Part shown: positions 10,823 to 22,800 of the stretch, in pieces
Position numbering within the stretch: the stretch's first letter is position 1
Layout: every line of letters begins with the position of its first letter
NCBI GenBank assembly: GCA_023091665.1
Contig: JALJCQ010000001.1
Coordinates: 2,232,001-2,296,000, forward strand
Direction of reading: 5' to 3'
From: Pythium myriotylum
Lineage: Eukaryota > Oomycota > Peronosporomycetes > Pythiales > Pythiaceae
Length of the DNA: 64,000 nt
Program-made: the position numbers and the translations under genes
Notes under the pieces: generated by a model
What the model was told of the DNA's origin: nothing
The model's input: the letters and a program-made list of their open reading frames with translations, nothing else
Databases searched by the model: none

Positions 10823-12903
10823 CTAACTGCTAGTCGCCTCAGCCACGACATAGGCGTTGGCCTTATGCTTGGGTTGGAATTGGAAATCGCTTGGCACAGG
10901 TCCCAGGAGCATCTCCGAGATTTTAATCCAGTCAACAGCCTGGTCGCTGCCCATGAGAGTCTCGAGATCATTACGGCCGTAATAAGGCGCTGGGCGATAG
11001 TTGATTTTCTGAGGCAGAACTTCCAGGAGTCCGACAGGAATGTAACGGCACAGGAATGATTGCCATTCGAGTAAGTAGCGACGCGTCCGATTGACACCCT
11101 TCTGATCCGATCCCCAGTGTTCAAGGCCGAAACGCACGAAGTCCTTGAGAAGATCAAGTCGTTCAGATGCTGAGATGTCGTAGTGTCGGCGCTCTTTGAT
11201 TTCAATCGGGAGCCACGGCTTGATTAGTGCACCGCGTGCAATCATGCAGGTCTCGAGTTTTCCATTCTTGAGGTGCTCATCAAACTCCTCATACGAGAGC
11301 ACGTCTCCACCACCGACAAAGGGCACGCGAGGCAGAGACTCATCTTGCGAGTCGCTGCACTGGAAGACGTAGTCCCAATCAGCATTCTTGGTGTATCGCT
11401 GAAGACGCGAGCGGCCGTGGATCGTGATGGAATCAACTGGCTGGATCGCACGGAGCTTGTAGTCCTGTACGACGCTTGCGTTCACGTAAATCGAAGAAGC
11501 GCGAGCTGCTTGGATCTTGGGCACTAGTTTGTGGGCTACAGGTGTTTTGTCCGACCAACCCGTGCGCAGCTTCACCGTCAATCCAGGGGCATAGGTACGC
11601 TCCCAGCTGCCAAGTTCGATGCCGGTGAGTGCTCCTGAAACGACTTCGAGGAGGCGGGGTGGGCGAGTCATGAGTGCCGACCCAGCTCCGGCCTTGCAGA
11701 CTATATCAATGGGGCAGCCCATGTTGATGTCGATAAAGTCGACGTCGGTTTCCCGTGCAAGCAGTTCACACACGCGCGCCATCTGGTCCCCATGAGCACC
11801 GGCAATCTGAACACCGAACACGTCTTCGGACTCATGACGACGCAATAGAGCCCACTCAGACTGCTGAGCTTTGAGCAAGTTCGTCGCCATGGCCATCTCT
11901 CCGCACGTGATGTCGGCCCCAAGTTGCTTCATAAGACGGCGGAACGGAAGGTTTCCTACCGTGGTCAATGGTGCGACATAGATCTTCCGCTTGAAGTCCA
12001 CCGGCTTGCGCTCCGGCAACAGAGGGCTCTCGCTCTTCTCAACCGTAGGATGCTCTTCAGATACTGGCTCTTTCACCGCCGCGCTCGAAGGGACATCAAG
12101 GTTGGCTTCTTGTTTCGTCAAGTCATTTGAGGCATTTTCTTCTGTCTCCGCTTGTTCCACTGCATTATCATCTGCGCCTCCAGTTGCAGCTCGTTCTTCT
12201 AGTTCCTTCTTCTCCTGGTTACGGTTCTGTGGCTTCCCCTTGTTACCTTTGTGAAACTTCTTCTTATTGCCTTGCTCAGCCGAGCGAAATGGATACGCGT
12301 TCTTCCTTAACTGTGCGCGCACCGTATCCGTCAGTGCGTTGGTTTCATGGAGCATGGTGGGGTCGTCCACGCGTTTATCCTCTGGGCGTGAGTCGATATT
12401 GCGGTACTTGCCGTCCACCTTTTCCAGATGAGAGCGTGCGAAACGACACGCGACGCCGTAGCGACAGAAACCGAACGCTGAGAACAGAGGACAGGAGTCG
12501 CCGAGGTCCTTTTCTTTGCGCTTCATGTAGTCATCGATGTCGTGGCTGAACTTGCACGTGTCAAGGAACTTGCAGACGCCGCCGGCCGCTACGGGGCGAC
12601 ACAGTAGATCCGCCGGGTCCGCAGACGCATCAATAGGGCGCTTCTTGAAGGTGCCACGCACGCGCTTGCCCTTGCCCTGCGCCTCACCGTCGCCGTCGCC
12701 GTCTCGGGCGTCCACAGGAGCAGGCGGGCGCGGGATGAGTTCTGCTGGCTTGAGGAACCTACACACACTGAATGAGCTTGCGGCTCTCGCTTGTCCGTGA
12801 AGGCCTGGCACACTCACTCGCGCTTGACAGGCGCCTCGCCAGGGCGCCGCACGAACGGCTCCTGCTCCTCGACCGTCACCTCCATCTTGGCGTCTTCACT
12901 CAT
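10823..12903 (-). CDS. DUS3: tRNA-dihydrouridine(47) synthase DUS3
   Basis: Exon 1 is 12818-12903 and exon 2 is 10823-12758; a 59-nt GTGAGT...TAG intron lies between, and the join yields PVKREFLKPAELIP and 673 aa. Two CCCH zinc fingers (about residues 80-140) precede the FMN-binding TIM barrel. The catalytic Cys sits in DINMGCPIDIVCKAGAGSAL, with KLRTGW and ITIHGRSR---RY as further DUS motifs and PFVGGGDVLSYEE near the phosphate site. DUS3 reduces uridine 47 in tRNA variable loops using NADPH. The segment between KIQAA and VDSITIHG carries 22 extra residues (11441-11506) not expected in the family. Convergent with the CECR2-like gene, 69 bp apart. Confidence 0.92.
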
Positions 12904-13079
12904 TGCTTCTCCAGAATGGCTGGTCGGATGAGCTCTCGAGCGTTCGGATCAGATTCTCAGATCTAGGCAACCCGTCCCCAGCTGAGCGTGTGAGCGTACC
13001 CTGAACCCTAAATGAAAAGGTAAGCGGACGAGCGAAAGATGTACTATAATATTAGTACTCGTTTTCTCTAAAATTCTGT

Positions 13080-15050
13080 CTACCCGAAAAAAGGTGTTTT
13101 GAGATTCTTGAAGTGGAAGTTGGTCGGGCTCGTAAAGCCACCGGCGTTCGCTTCGATTACTTTGACAACGTTTGTCGCGCCCGAAACAGCGTCTTGGAGC
13201 CCGTGGATGAGGACGATGTTGTCTCCATTGGTGATCCATTGCTGCTCCTTGGCGTATGCGATTGCTTTGATCGTGAGGCTCTCAGTGCCCACCATCGACT
13301 CGACACGAAGAGCCGACACTCCACTAATAGAATGCGACAGATATTATGACTAAACGTGCCGAATTTCAGTGTTGCGAGAGACGACTTACCGTGAAACTCC
13401 TGAGAGTTGTCTTGCGGTGGAGCCAGACGCCGTCACGGCGAGGATATGTGCTGCCGGTCTGTACTTAGCGAGCATCTTGGTACTTGAGCCGGTTTCTGTA
13501 AACGAGATGATCAGTTTCGCTCGTACGTCGATTGAAGTCTCCACGGCGGCTGATGCAATGGACTCAGACATGCTGACAGGGCGAGGTGTCGCGAACGTAA
13601 GTGCTCTGTACAACTGGCTGTAGTCGATTGCCGCTTCGGCTTCGATTGCGATCTTCGACATCGTCGCGACTGCTTCGCGCGGGTACTTTCCCTTCGCAGT
13701 CTCTCCTGATAGCATAACAGCATCTGTACCGTCGAGCACGGCGTTTGCGACGTCAGTGCACTCTGCATTGGATGGGTATGGATTCACGGTCATCGATTGC
13801 ATCATTTGCGTGGACGTCACGACAGGCTTCCCGGCAATATTTGCTTTCCGAATGATCATCTTTTGCGCCAGAAAAACCTGCTCGGGGGACAGTTCCATCC
13901 CCAGATCGCCCCGACTTACGTGAATACCGTCTGCTTCCTTGATAATCTCGTCGATATTACGCAATGCTTCAATGCTTTCAATCTTGGCGTGCACTCGGAT
14001 ATGGCGACCCCGTTCGCCTAGACATTCTCGAATAGCTCGAACATTTTCAGCGCACCTCACGAAAGACCCCGACACTATGTCGACAGCTTGGGGGATCGCA
14101 AAATGCAATAAATCATCTTCGTCTTTGAGGGTAATTCCTGGTATTTTGATCGCTGCTCCTGGAAGATTCATGTTTTTCTTCTCTTCGAGAACGTGGTCGT
14201 TCTGGACGCGTGCGATAATTGATTCGGATCTGATTTCCTCCACAAGCATAACTAAACTTCCATCGTCGACCAAGATTTTGGACCCGACTGACACCGACGT
14301 AGGTAAATGCTCGTATGAGCATGCGATTCTCCGGGAGTCCCCTTCAACTGCATAGTCTGTTGTGATCTCAATAAGCTGCCCTGCAGTGAGCTGAACTGGT
14401 TTGTGATGCTTCAGAAAACCGGATCGAATCTCGGGGCCTTTTGTGTCGAGAAGAATAGCACAATGACAGCCAGGACGCGCTTCTACTGCCTGGCGTAGGT
14501 TAGAGAGGCTTCGTGCGTGCATCTCGTGGTCTCCATGCGAAAAGTTGAGGCGGGCGACATTCATCCCAGCATCCAGGAGTTCTCCTACATCACAACGAGA
14601 AGCTCAGATGAGATTCATCTCCCGCAGCTTGAGCAGCAGCAGACTCAAACGAACCGAGCATCTCGACAGACCAACACGATGGTCCGATCGCGCAGATGAT
14701 CTTGGTCTTGCGACCGCGGTTGGGTGTCGGCTGCAGAATCTGTTCCAGCCGGATCCCCACTTGAAAACTCTACAAGAGCACCACTCTCCGATCAGCAACC
14801 GCCCGTTCCGTGCGCGCTTCGTCGCGGGCGAACGTACCCGCACAACTGCGTTGGCACGCGCGACGGAGCCCGCAGCTCCTCCGGACGTGGCCGCGTTCTT
14901 TCGAGACTCGGGAAGCGGAAGCAGGAGCGCCGCGAACTCTTGGGAGACCGAGCGCTCTCGGCGCCACGAGCCGAGTCGCAGCGGCGCGTACGCCGCGCGG
15001 TCTTCCCGCGGCCGCGGGGCGCGCGAGAACCCGAGTCGCGCGCGGTCCAT
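13080..15050 (-). CDS. PK: Pyruvate kinase, four exons, extended N terminus
   Basis: Exons: 14838-15050, 14655-14769, 13390-14584 and 13080-13323, with introns of 68, 70 and 66 nt; every join keeps frame and the total is 588 aa. Joins rebuild known motifs: RKTKIICAIGPS then SVEMLGELLDAGMNVARLNFSHG, and ARQLSGVSRGVSALRV. Other landmarks are DTKGPEIRSG, the AKIES lysine, VSRGDLGMEL (metal/phosphate), TSTQMMQSM and DAVMLSGETAKGKYP. It converts phosphoenolpyruvate and ADP to pyruvate and ATP. The first exon supplies about 71 residues, very Arg-rich with few acids, ahead of the usual start of the fold; this could be an organelle-targeting peptide. Upstream of exon 2 a stop in frame shows that an upstream exon is required. 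Divergent from the 2OG oxygenase gene. Confidence 0.92.
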
Positions 15051-15273
15051 GAGGGCTGACTGTTTCTGCCACACGCCGTGTGTGAATGCGCCACCTCGGA
15101 AGCCGAGGAAGCATACCTCTGAGAATTCATCTCTCGAAACCCACCAGCTTCAAGGTGGCTCTGGGAGTTAATACTGGTCCAACACGCACCCATCGTGGCA
15201 GCCAGACTCAGACGCCGCCCCTCTGAGTCCGAGACCCAATATTGTCGCAGCGCAGCGCTGCATCGCGACGTCG

Positions 15274-15280
15274 CCACTCT
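15274..15280 (+). promoter_or_regulatory. Initiator-like motif of the 2OG oxygenase gene
   Basis: CCACTCT, matching the YCAYTYY initiator pattern, lies 15 nt before the ATG at 15295. The distance fits the short leaders of oomycete genes. It is a chance-prone motif. Confidence 0.3.
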
Positions 15281-15294
15281 CGCTCGACGCCGCC

Positions 15295-16788
15295 ATGGGC
15301 CAAGCCGCGTCGTCGGACGCCGCCGGGGGCTCCGCGCCGACGCTGACGCCGCCGCCGCCCACCAAGGCCATGCTCACGCTCGCGACGCGCCCGCCGCTGC
15401 ACTGCGTCTTCTACTACGAGGCGCGCGTCGTCAGCGGCCAGCTCAAGCTGCCGCTCGTCTACGCCAAGCCCGACGAAGACGCGCCTGGCACGCGGCTCAT
15501 GGACATGGAACTCTGGCTGCGCGAGCAGTTCCAGCTCCCAAGCGGCTCAAGCATCTTCGCGGTCGCGCCTGCTGAGGAGCTCTACAGCCCGCCGTACCCG
15601 CTCGTGATGCTCAACACGGTGGCCGGGAGGTTGTACGCCAAGTACGAGCCCGAACGCGTGCCCGTGCTGCACTTGGCCCTCGTTGTTCGCAGTATGTCGC
15701 TCTTGCGCCAGCCAGTGCTGCGCGGTGACGACGCGGACTCGCCTTATTGCCCCATCGACGCCGCCGCGCTTGCCCAGCCAGACCACTCGATCGCTCGCCA
15801 ATATGCTCGCATGCGATTCGTCCGCAACATGCAAAACTATGGCTTTGCACGCCTCCAAGTCACACCCGAGCAAGCAGCTATCCCCCAAAGGGCATTTGAG
15901 AGCGTGCGCAAGTGGCTCGAGTCCCAACTTGCGCTGCCTCCGGAACAACGTTGGCGTGACAAAGTCGATGCGCGTCCCGAAAGCGATGACGACAGCGATG
16001 ACGTGATGGCGTCTCGCGTATCCAAAGGCCGCTTCGTCGGCTTCGCATTGGATCGCAACCGGGAGTACTTGCAACTACGGCGCCCCATCGCAGCTAGCGG
16101 CACTGTGTGGCCACCGAAGTATTTTTCTGACAACCAATCCTTCGCGATGGAGATGCTAACACTACTGAACCTACTGGATGGTCTTGGTCGCGACTGCATG
16201 CGTGCCATCTGCGAAGTGCTGAATATCGACGTGAATTGGATGCTAAACGAGCTTCTAGAGGATACGACGCCGCCACCAGTCAGCGAAAACGACGTGTCCG
16301 GTACTGACAAGTCATACCAGTACGGACCATCTGTGTTACGTATATACAACTATCGAAACAAGGGGGAAAACGCTCATCCTGAAGACGCATCATGTGCTGT
16401 CCACGCAGATCTAGGTCTTGTAACAGTGTCACCAGTTGCAACAGTGCCCGGGCTCCAGATGTGGAACATGGATCGCATGATGTGGACAGACGTTGAGGCT
16501 GATGCGGCGCCGATCCATTTCTCAGTGTTTGCTGGTGAGACGCTGGGGTTCCTCACAAACGGAATTATCAAAGCTCCTCTGCACCGTGTCCCACCCATCT
16601 CGGTAGAGAGTGAGGACCAGCGAAGGATGTCAATGCCATATTTCCTTCGTGCGAGGCCAGAGATGGTACTGAATCCCAAGGCGGACAAGGCTGCCCAACT
16701 CACGACACGAGACTTCATGGAGGACATTGTATTCCGCAAACGACCTTGGCGGCGTGACGAAGGCAAGAACTCGGGGCCGGACTATTAA
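15295..16788 (+). CDS. 2OG-Fe(II) oxygenase, isopenicillin-N-synthase-like
   Basis: Single exon, 497 aa. The C-terminal half has the double-stranded beta-helix iron site: His370 and Asp372 in VHADLGL, distal His430 in APLHRVPP, and an Arg-x-Ser (RRMSMPYFL) shortly after that would hold the 2-oxoglutarate carboxylate. The RYNARMRFVRNMQNYGF-type segment near 165-185 resembles the N-terminal DIOX region of plant and fungal members. About 110 residues precede it (CVFYYEARV...) with no family I can name. The protein begins MGQAASS, a good N-myristoylation signal (Gly2, Ser6), so it may be membrane-anchored. Substrate unknown. Only 31 bp separate its stop from that of the convergent giant gene. Confidence 0.8.
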   Translation: MGQAASSDAAGGSAPTLTPPPPTKAMLTLATRPPLHCVFYYEARVVSGQLKLPLVYAKPDEDAPGTRLMDMELWLREQFQLPSGSSIFAVAPAEELYSPPYPLVMLNTVAGRLYAKYEPERVPVLHLALVVRSMSLLRQPVLRGDDADSPYCPIDAAALAQPDHSIARQYARMRFVRNMQNYGFARLQVTPEQAAIPQRAFESVRKWLESQLALPPEQRWRDKVDARPESDDDSDDVMASRVSKGRFVGFALDRNREYLQLRRPIAASGTVWPPKYFSDNQSFAMEMLTLLNLLDGLGRDCMRAICEVLNIDVNWMLNELLEDTTPPPVSENDVSGTDKSYQYGPSVLRIYNYRNKGENAHPEDASCAVHADLGLVTVSPVATVPGLQMWNMDRMMWTDVEADAAPIHFSVFAGETLGFLTNGIIKAPLHRVPPISVESEDQRRMSMPYFLRARPEMVLNPKADKAAQLTTRDFMEDIVFRKRPWRRDEGKNSGPDY

Positions 16789-16819
16789 ACAAACTTTTGA
16801 GTCTTGTAGTAGGTATGTC

Positions 16820-19800
16820 TCACTTGCTACGGCGCCATTGCCACCATTGAGTGATGTCCGCAAAGTCAAGACGAAGCTCGTCTCTTCGGTGTTTCTGACA
16901 CCACCATTTCATCCCCTCCATGCTCGACAAGAACTGCGCAGCTTCTTCTTCATATCTTGTTGCTAGATCCGACTCTTTATCATTTTCTTTTGCTCCCATC
17001 GCTCTATCGATCTGCATGAACATTGCGCCGACGTTACTGATTAAGTTGCTTGAGCTTCCACTATGCTGATGAAATCTCCGGAACGCTTGCTTCAACTTTC
17101 CTAAATCTTTTTCTTTCAATGCAAAATATCCCTTGAGTTCTTGAGACCTCCAGTCTTCCTGGGTCATTCTCAGCCATTCAAGAGGGAGTCGGCGCACGTT
17201 CACGTTATCTTTGATTTCATTCAGCTGACGGGAAACTGCGCTGTACCGTAGTTGAGACTGCTGCTTTAGCCATCGGCGCGAAGAGCAAAAGTGGGTCGCT
17301 TGCCGCAACTGATACTCTCGATGTGTCAGCAAAAACCGCGCAGCTGGCAACGAGGAAGTAGGGCAAGCAACTTCTGTGGATAGGCATATTGAATCATTTA
17401 GACCATTCCCCAGTTTCAAACCTTCGGTCATTTCTATCCCTTGTTCGACGGCTTCGTTGACGAACGAAAGGGACAGGCTTCCTTGCTTCGGCGTCAAACG
17501 AAGCATTTTGATTGATTCAAGCGCGAGTCTTCGCCACTCTGTCGAGGCCAGTTGCGTTCGAGATATCGACACTTTCTGTTCGGTACTTCCGGCATCGATG
17601 AGTTTGAGCAATTGCAAGTACGACGAGTCCAAGAAGTAGCCGCGACGAGATTGTAACTCTCTGCAGGAGAAGATGAGTCGTTTTGGACGCTGCCAATCGT
17701 CTACGTTTACCCGCACATGTTGAAGTTGAATCACATCGTGTGTTGCTTCAGAAAGAACGGGCATCGCTTGTTGTTCATCGTTAAAGAATAGCTGCGTCTG
17801 GTGTTCATCTCGAAGCAGCAGCGTCCATTGATCACGACGGGTATGCTTCAGTAGCAGGCATTGTGAGAGTGTTGACATTGCGAAAGAACCGAAACGTTCT
17901 GAAGCATGGTTACCGAAAATCCATTCTGCGTGGAATCGGTCAACTGAACATGTTGCAAGTGTCATTCGCTCTCTCGCCGAATCAGCCTCCAAACTCTCCA
18001 ATAGTAGTACTCGGTGTCTGCGTTGCTGCGTGACCTTGCGTGCAGCGTGCATCCGTTCAACGGAGAACTGTTTCCAAGCCAGTAGCTGCTTGGATCGCTG
18101 GGCTGTGTGTCGTTTAGCTCCTTTAGTGGACCCATATGGAGATTCCACTTGACTAGACAAAGCGACTGTGGTGGGAGACGTCAACTGTTGATACAGTGAG
18201 TTCGCCTGTGTGAGCATGAGGAATTGACTCGTGTTCAAGATGAAGACAGCGATTCCACTGACTTGCTCATGTGCTAGTGCTGATGCCCGAGGATTCCATT
18301 CCACAGAACGAGCAGATACAGCGACCTCTCGGTTGAATACAATTATGCCTTTAGGAATTCGCTTAGTGCTCCAGCCACTACTCGATGACGACCATGTCTG
18401 CAAACTTGAGAAGAGTGAAGCAACTTTCTCTACTAGAGTTGTTGCGCAAGTGGAGAATGATTGCAAGTGTTTGAAGTTGAAGTTGAGACAGATTTCTTCA
18501 ATCGCTCCAGTAGGTGGGAGGATAAAGGATATGACTTCGTTGGAGTCCGAGTTCTGACCAGTACGGGATGTGCCAGATACGGATTCATCTGAAGCTGTTG
18601 ACTTTGTTATTCGATCAATTGGATCAGCCTCAGCTGAGTTCACCTTGCGGAATGAGTCAAGGAGATCATAGAACTCGCTTCGAGTGTTACGAAGAGTTGA
18701 AAGCGTTGGTTTTGGGTCAAACCCTACACGAGCTTTGGAGATGAAGTTTTGTAGTGCAGGACAAACATCTTCGTCAAGATAAGCAATTATCTGGGTAACA
18801 TGTTGGTCAAGCATGCTGAGGGTACCAGTCACACCCAGACTTTGCCGCAGCAACAATTCAAAAGCCAGGTCATCACCGACTCTTAGAGTGGACATAATCC
18901 TGGAAACAATAGATTTGGCCCTGACTAGATCGAGCGGGCGAACATGGTTCGTCTTTCTTTTATTCCTTTTCGGACCCTGTAATCGAGAATACTGTGGCTG
19001 TCGAGTACGTCGAAGAAGCTCGTCAAAGATCTGATCAGTTATAGTATAGCGATTGCGTGTCGCGGTATGCAAGGCTTTGAGCGCCTCAAACAATCGAGAC
19101 ATCTCATGCTGTGATGAGATGCATAGATCTTCAATTTCCCGTGCTTCCGAAAGAACTTCCTCGTTTTCCAGACGTTGAGCTTCTTCACTCTCACGCCGTT
19201 TTGTCACTTCTTCTTGAATTTGTTGGCGCACTCTTGCGTAGATGTAATGAGCCTTAAAGTAGAAATCGATTTTCAATACCTTCACGTCCGTCGAAGCACC
19301 TGATGCGTTGTTAACAAAGTCTTGAGTATCGATCCAAGCTTTCTCGTTACTGTATGCGAGTCGAGGTTCGCTAACAAACGCGAGTTGCTCATGAGCGAGG
19401 CCGTGGAAGAGCAATGCATCAGAGCGTGCTGCAAAGAGATCGATGTCGCGTTTGGATACCGTCGATAACGGGCTACGCGAGCTTTTCACCACCCACTCAT
19501 TGAACATCGACAAGCTTACCCGCACTTGTGTCCCGCTCGTGAGTGGAGAGCATGATGACGCTAGCACCTCAGGATGTTCAAGAAGACGCTGAAATCGAAG
19601 TCGTGTTGTGATCCACTTGCACAACTCGTACCGATTACGAGTCAGCAGGAGGTTTCTTCGACGCGCCTTTGCCTCGACTAGAAAGACCTTTTTCAGTGCA
19701 CATCGGATGCTCTCTAGTTCAAGGTGAAGTCTATACGTTTGGCTCTCTGAGGTGTCGAAGAGAGTAACATGAAGGTCACCTCCGATTGTGTCTCGAAATT

Positions 19801-22800
19801 TAACGATGACCCGACGATTTTGAATAATCGTCGTGATGCATACTGGTTTTGATTTGGGTCGCACTTCGGCTAGGTTACCCATGATCAAGTCTCTCTCGTC
19901 AGGTGTGAACTTCAAACTAGAGAGAATCACAGACACTATTGTTGTGGGGTACTGATTGGACTTGACAGAGCAAATCCACAAATGAAGCATTAGTGGTTTC
20001 GAGGAGAGCAACTGAAACACAGAGTGAATTCCCATCAACACTCGGTAGCACTCAGCAGTATTCGATCTGTAGACCTGTACGACGAGGTCCCCCCAGTTCT
20101 CATACACTACAACAAAGCACAACCTCCCATGAATAGTTGCCGACTGTCGAAATATTTCGTCCCCGTCACCGCATTTCCGTCCCTGCCTAAGGTCTTGAAA
20201 CCACCGGCTAGCCAAAAAGTGTGGTCGCAAGAGCCTCAGATGGTGGTAGAAGTGCAACCTCTGCAATGTGAATTTGCCAGTGAACCGATCCAACATGCAT
20301 AACGAAAGAATCTTGTCTGCGATTCGTGACCATCGTGTGCGTTCGGATGTTTCCGAAGATCGCACAACTTGCATTGTAGCGAGGAGCTGGACCAGTTCCC
20401 ATTCCAAGTAAATGCATTGCTTCTTACCCGTCACCGGATCGTACGCAGACACCCAAATATTACGACCTTTACCGACTTCAGACTTCCAGTTGGATGTCCA
20501 CGAGCTCACATCGACAACGAGTCTTTGACGCGGACCCTGGATTTTATTTGTAAACCGGTCTCGTAGTTGAATCACTCTTCGGCGGAGAATATTTCGACCT
20601 CTATGCAATCCTGGGAGGTCGATCAAAAGAAGGAGGGACATCGAATTATCAGCTCGTCGCCATACATTCGGCGCAATGTTCAGAATTCGGCGAGTCGGGG
20701 TGTAACAAGTATCACGTAGTGCCAGCTGGGTGGTGCATATCTCTCGCATTGCGCGGACTGATGTAGAGTGGTATGTCTCCATCTCCATGGCCCAACGACT
20801 AACAAGGATTTGCTGTTGCAGTATCAGTCGGCGCCAAACTGACTCGTATCTTGAGCGAACTTGCGAGGCCTGTGCACGACAATACCGTTCTGATGCACTA
20901 GCTTGGAACAACTCAAAGCGGCATCGATCAGCATCTTCTATCGCTAGCTGCAAATCCTTTCCCGTATGGCGTTTGTGGACAAGCAATCGCCAATCGTTGG
21001 CATTTTCGAGCGGGTCCCACGCTTGGGCCTTGTCAAAGGGCCGAGATGTGAAATCAAGAGCCTTCCGTGCATCAAGAACGGCTACATCGTAAGATCGCAT
21101 GAGCGTCATAACCTTTTGGCGAGCGCGCTCCAGATCGACCTCAGCTCTCTTACGTCTTTCGACTGCTTCACCGCTCAGGAGTCGCCAGTTCTCGGCGTTT
21201 CTAAGACTTATGGAGCCCAGTTTACTGACGTAATCGCTGTAAACGGTAGCAGTTGCCAAGGATTCAGAGAGAGCCCTGCAATGAGCGAGCGGCTGAGGAT
21301 GCAGACCGAGTTCACCACTAGCGCTTGTGAATCCATGATGTCTGATGAGTTGGACAAGAATGGGCTTACCGATTAGTAACCGATAGCTGACACAACTCAA
21401 TGGATTGTACGCTCGTACAAACCAAGACTCGATCGGGTATTGAATAGGCCCGAGCAGCTTGCAGCAACACACAAAGTTGATAACTACGAATGCTTTCTGA
21501 TGAGCATCATAGATTACAGTGCTTCGTGCTACCCGACGGCAACTTTCACAAGCAATAGTCGTTGACTGTCGGTTCCTTAGGTCTGTAGTAGTCTCTCGTA
21601 GCAACGAATCGCCTGACATGGTGTTCGTCGAGTGGATACTAATAACAACTAGCTCTTCATCAATTCTGACGGTTTGTGTGTACGCTGATTGTCGTAGTTT
21701 GGATATTGCAACTTGCAAACCTCGTGGTGCAATATGTTGTGTGTAAACTGTCCGCGAGATGGTGCTCACGTGATCCAGAAAGCACTGTCGAGTTAGGGTG
21801 GCAAGGTGAAGGGCACGACGAGTCGCTCGGTTTCGTAGACGACCCAGATATCCTCGGTACCACCGTTGCAGAACCAACACTTTGACCCTCCAAAGCTCAT
21901 ACCTCTCAAGAAACCGGTAGGCAGACTTCACTTCAAGCATGACAACGTCGCCTCGAACAAGTTCGCCTTCACTAATGACGGCGACGATGAACTCCGCAGA
22001 TGGTATGAGATAGAGCGGCGTCTTCAAGAGTTTGCGGATTACTTGAAGAACACTCTTGCGCCGCTTACCCATTTCCTTTCCTGCCTTTAACAGACGATTC
22101 TCAAACAAAACATGCTGCTGGTGTTTCCCGCGCACACGAAGGCCGGCCCATTCGCCGGCGTCTGGGCGACACCACACTCCATCTTGTCGATATGGAAGCG
22201 CGCTGCGCTGTTGTTGGATGCGCAGAGCAGCACAACGATCCCAGTAAAGGGCCTGAACGACTCTCTGGGCATGAGAGTCCGATGGGATTAGTACATCGAG
22301 ATGACGCGCCTCAAGTTGGTTCAACTCCTCCACCTCTGGTCGGTGTCTAAATAGCTCAGGGTGGTAGATCTGTATTTCCTGGAGAAAGATTCTTTGTGCC
22401 TTCAAAATTCGGTCCATATCAAGTGTATCTTCCATCGCGTTTTCCTCGAGCAGGTTAGTGTTTCCTTCCGACCCTATCAGACGATAGGGGATACTCTTGC
22501 TAGATGCTCGAAGCAACGCAACAAAGGCTAGACTCGGATCATCGATTGGGGTTTTTGGTAGCAAGAAGACATTTCCTAGAAGAGGAAATGGCTCGAGTTT
22601 GTCGCTTTCAATGGTCTTGTTCAAGCGACGATTCACAGGTGCAACTTGATCGAGAAAGTCGAGATCGTTCGCCAGTTTGAGAATGTAGTTTCGCCCAGAT
22701 TCGAAACAAAAAGGAGGATTCCACTCGCCCATGCTACGCCCACTGCCGTCGGTGTTCATCCCTCCATTGCTTAGCTCCTTCGATACGCATTCGATGCAGT

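Noticed and set aside
13006..13012. CCCTAAA telomere-like motif (and CCCTAACCCC near 36885)
   Set aside because: Single copies without a tandem array; chance occurrence.
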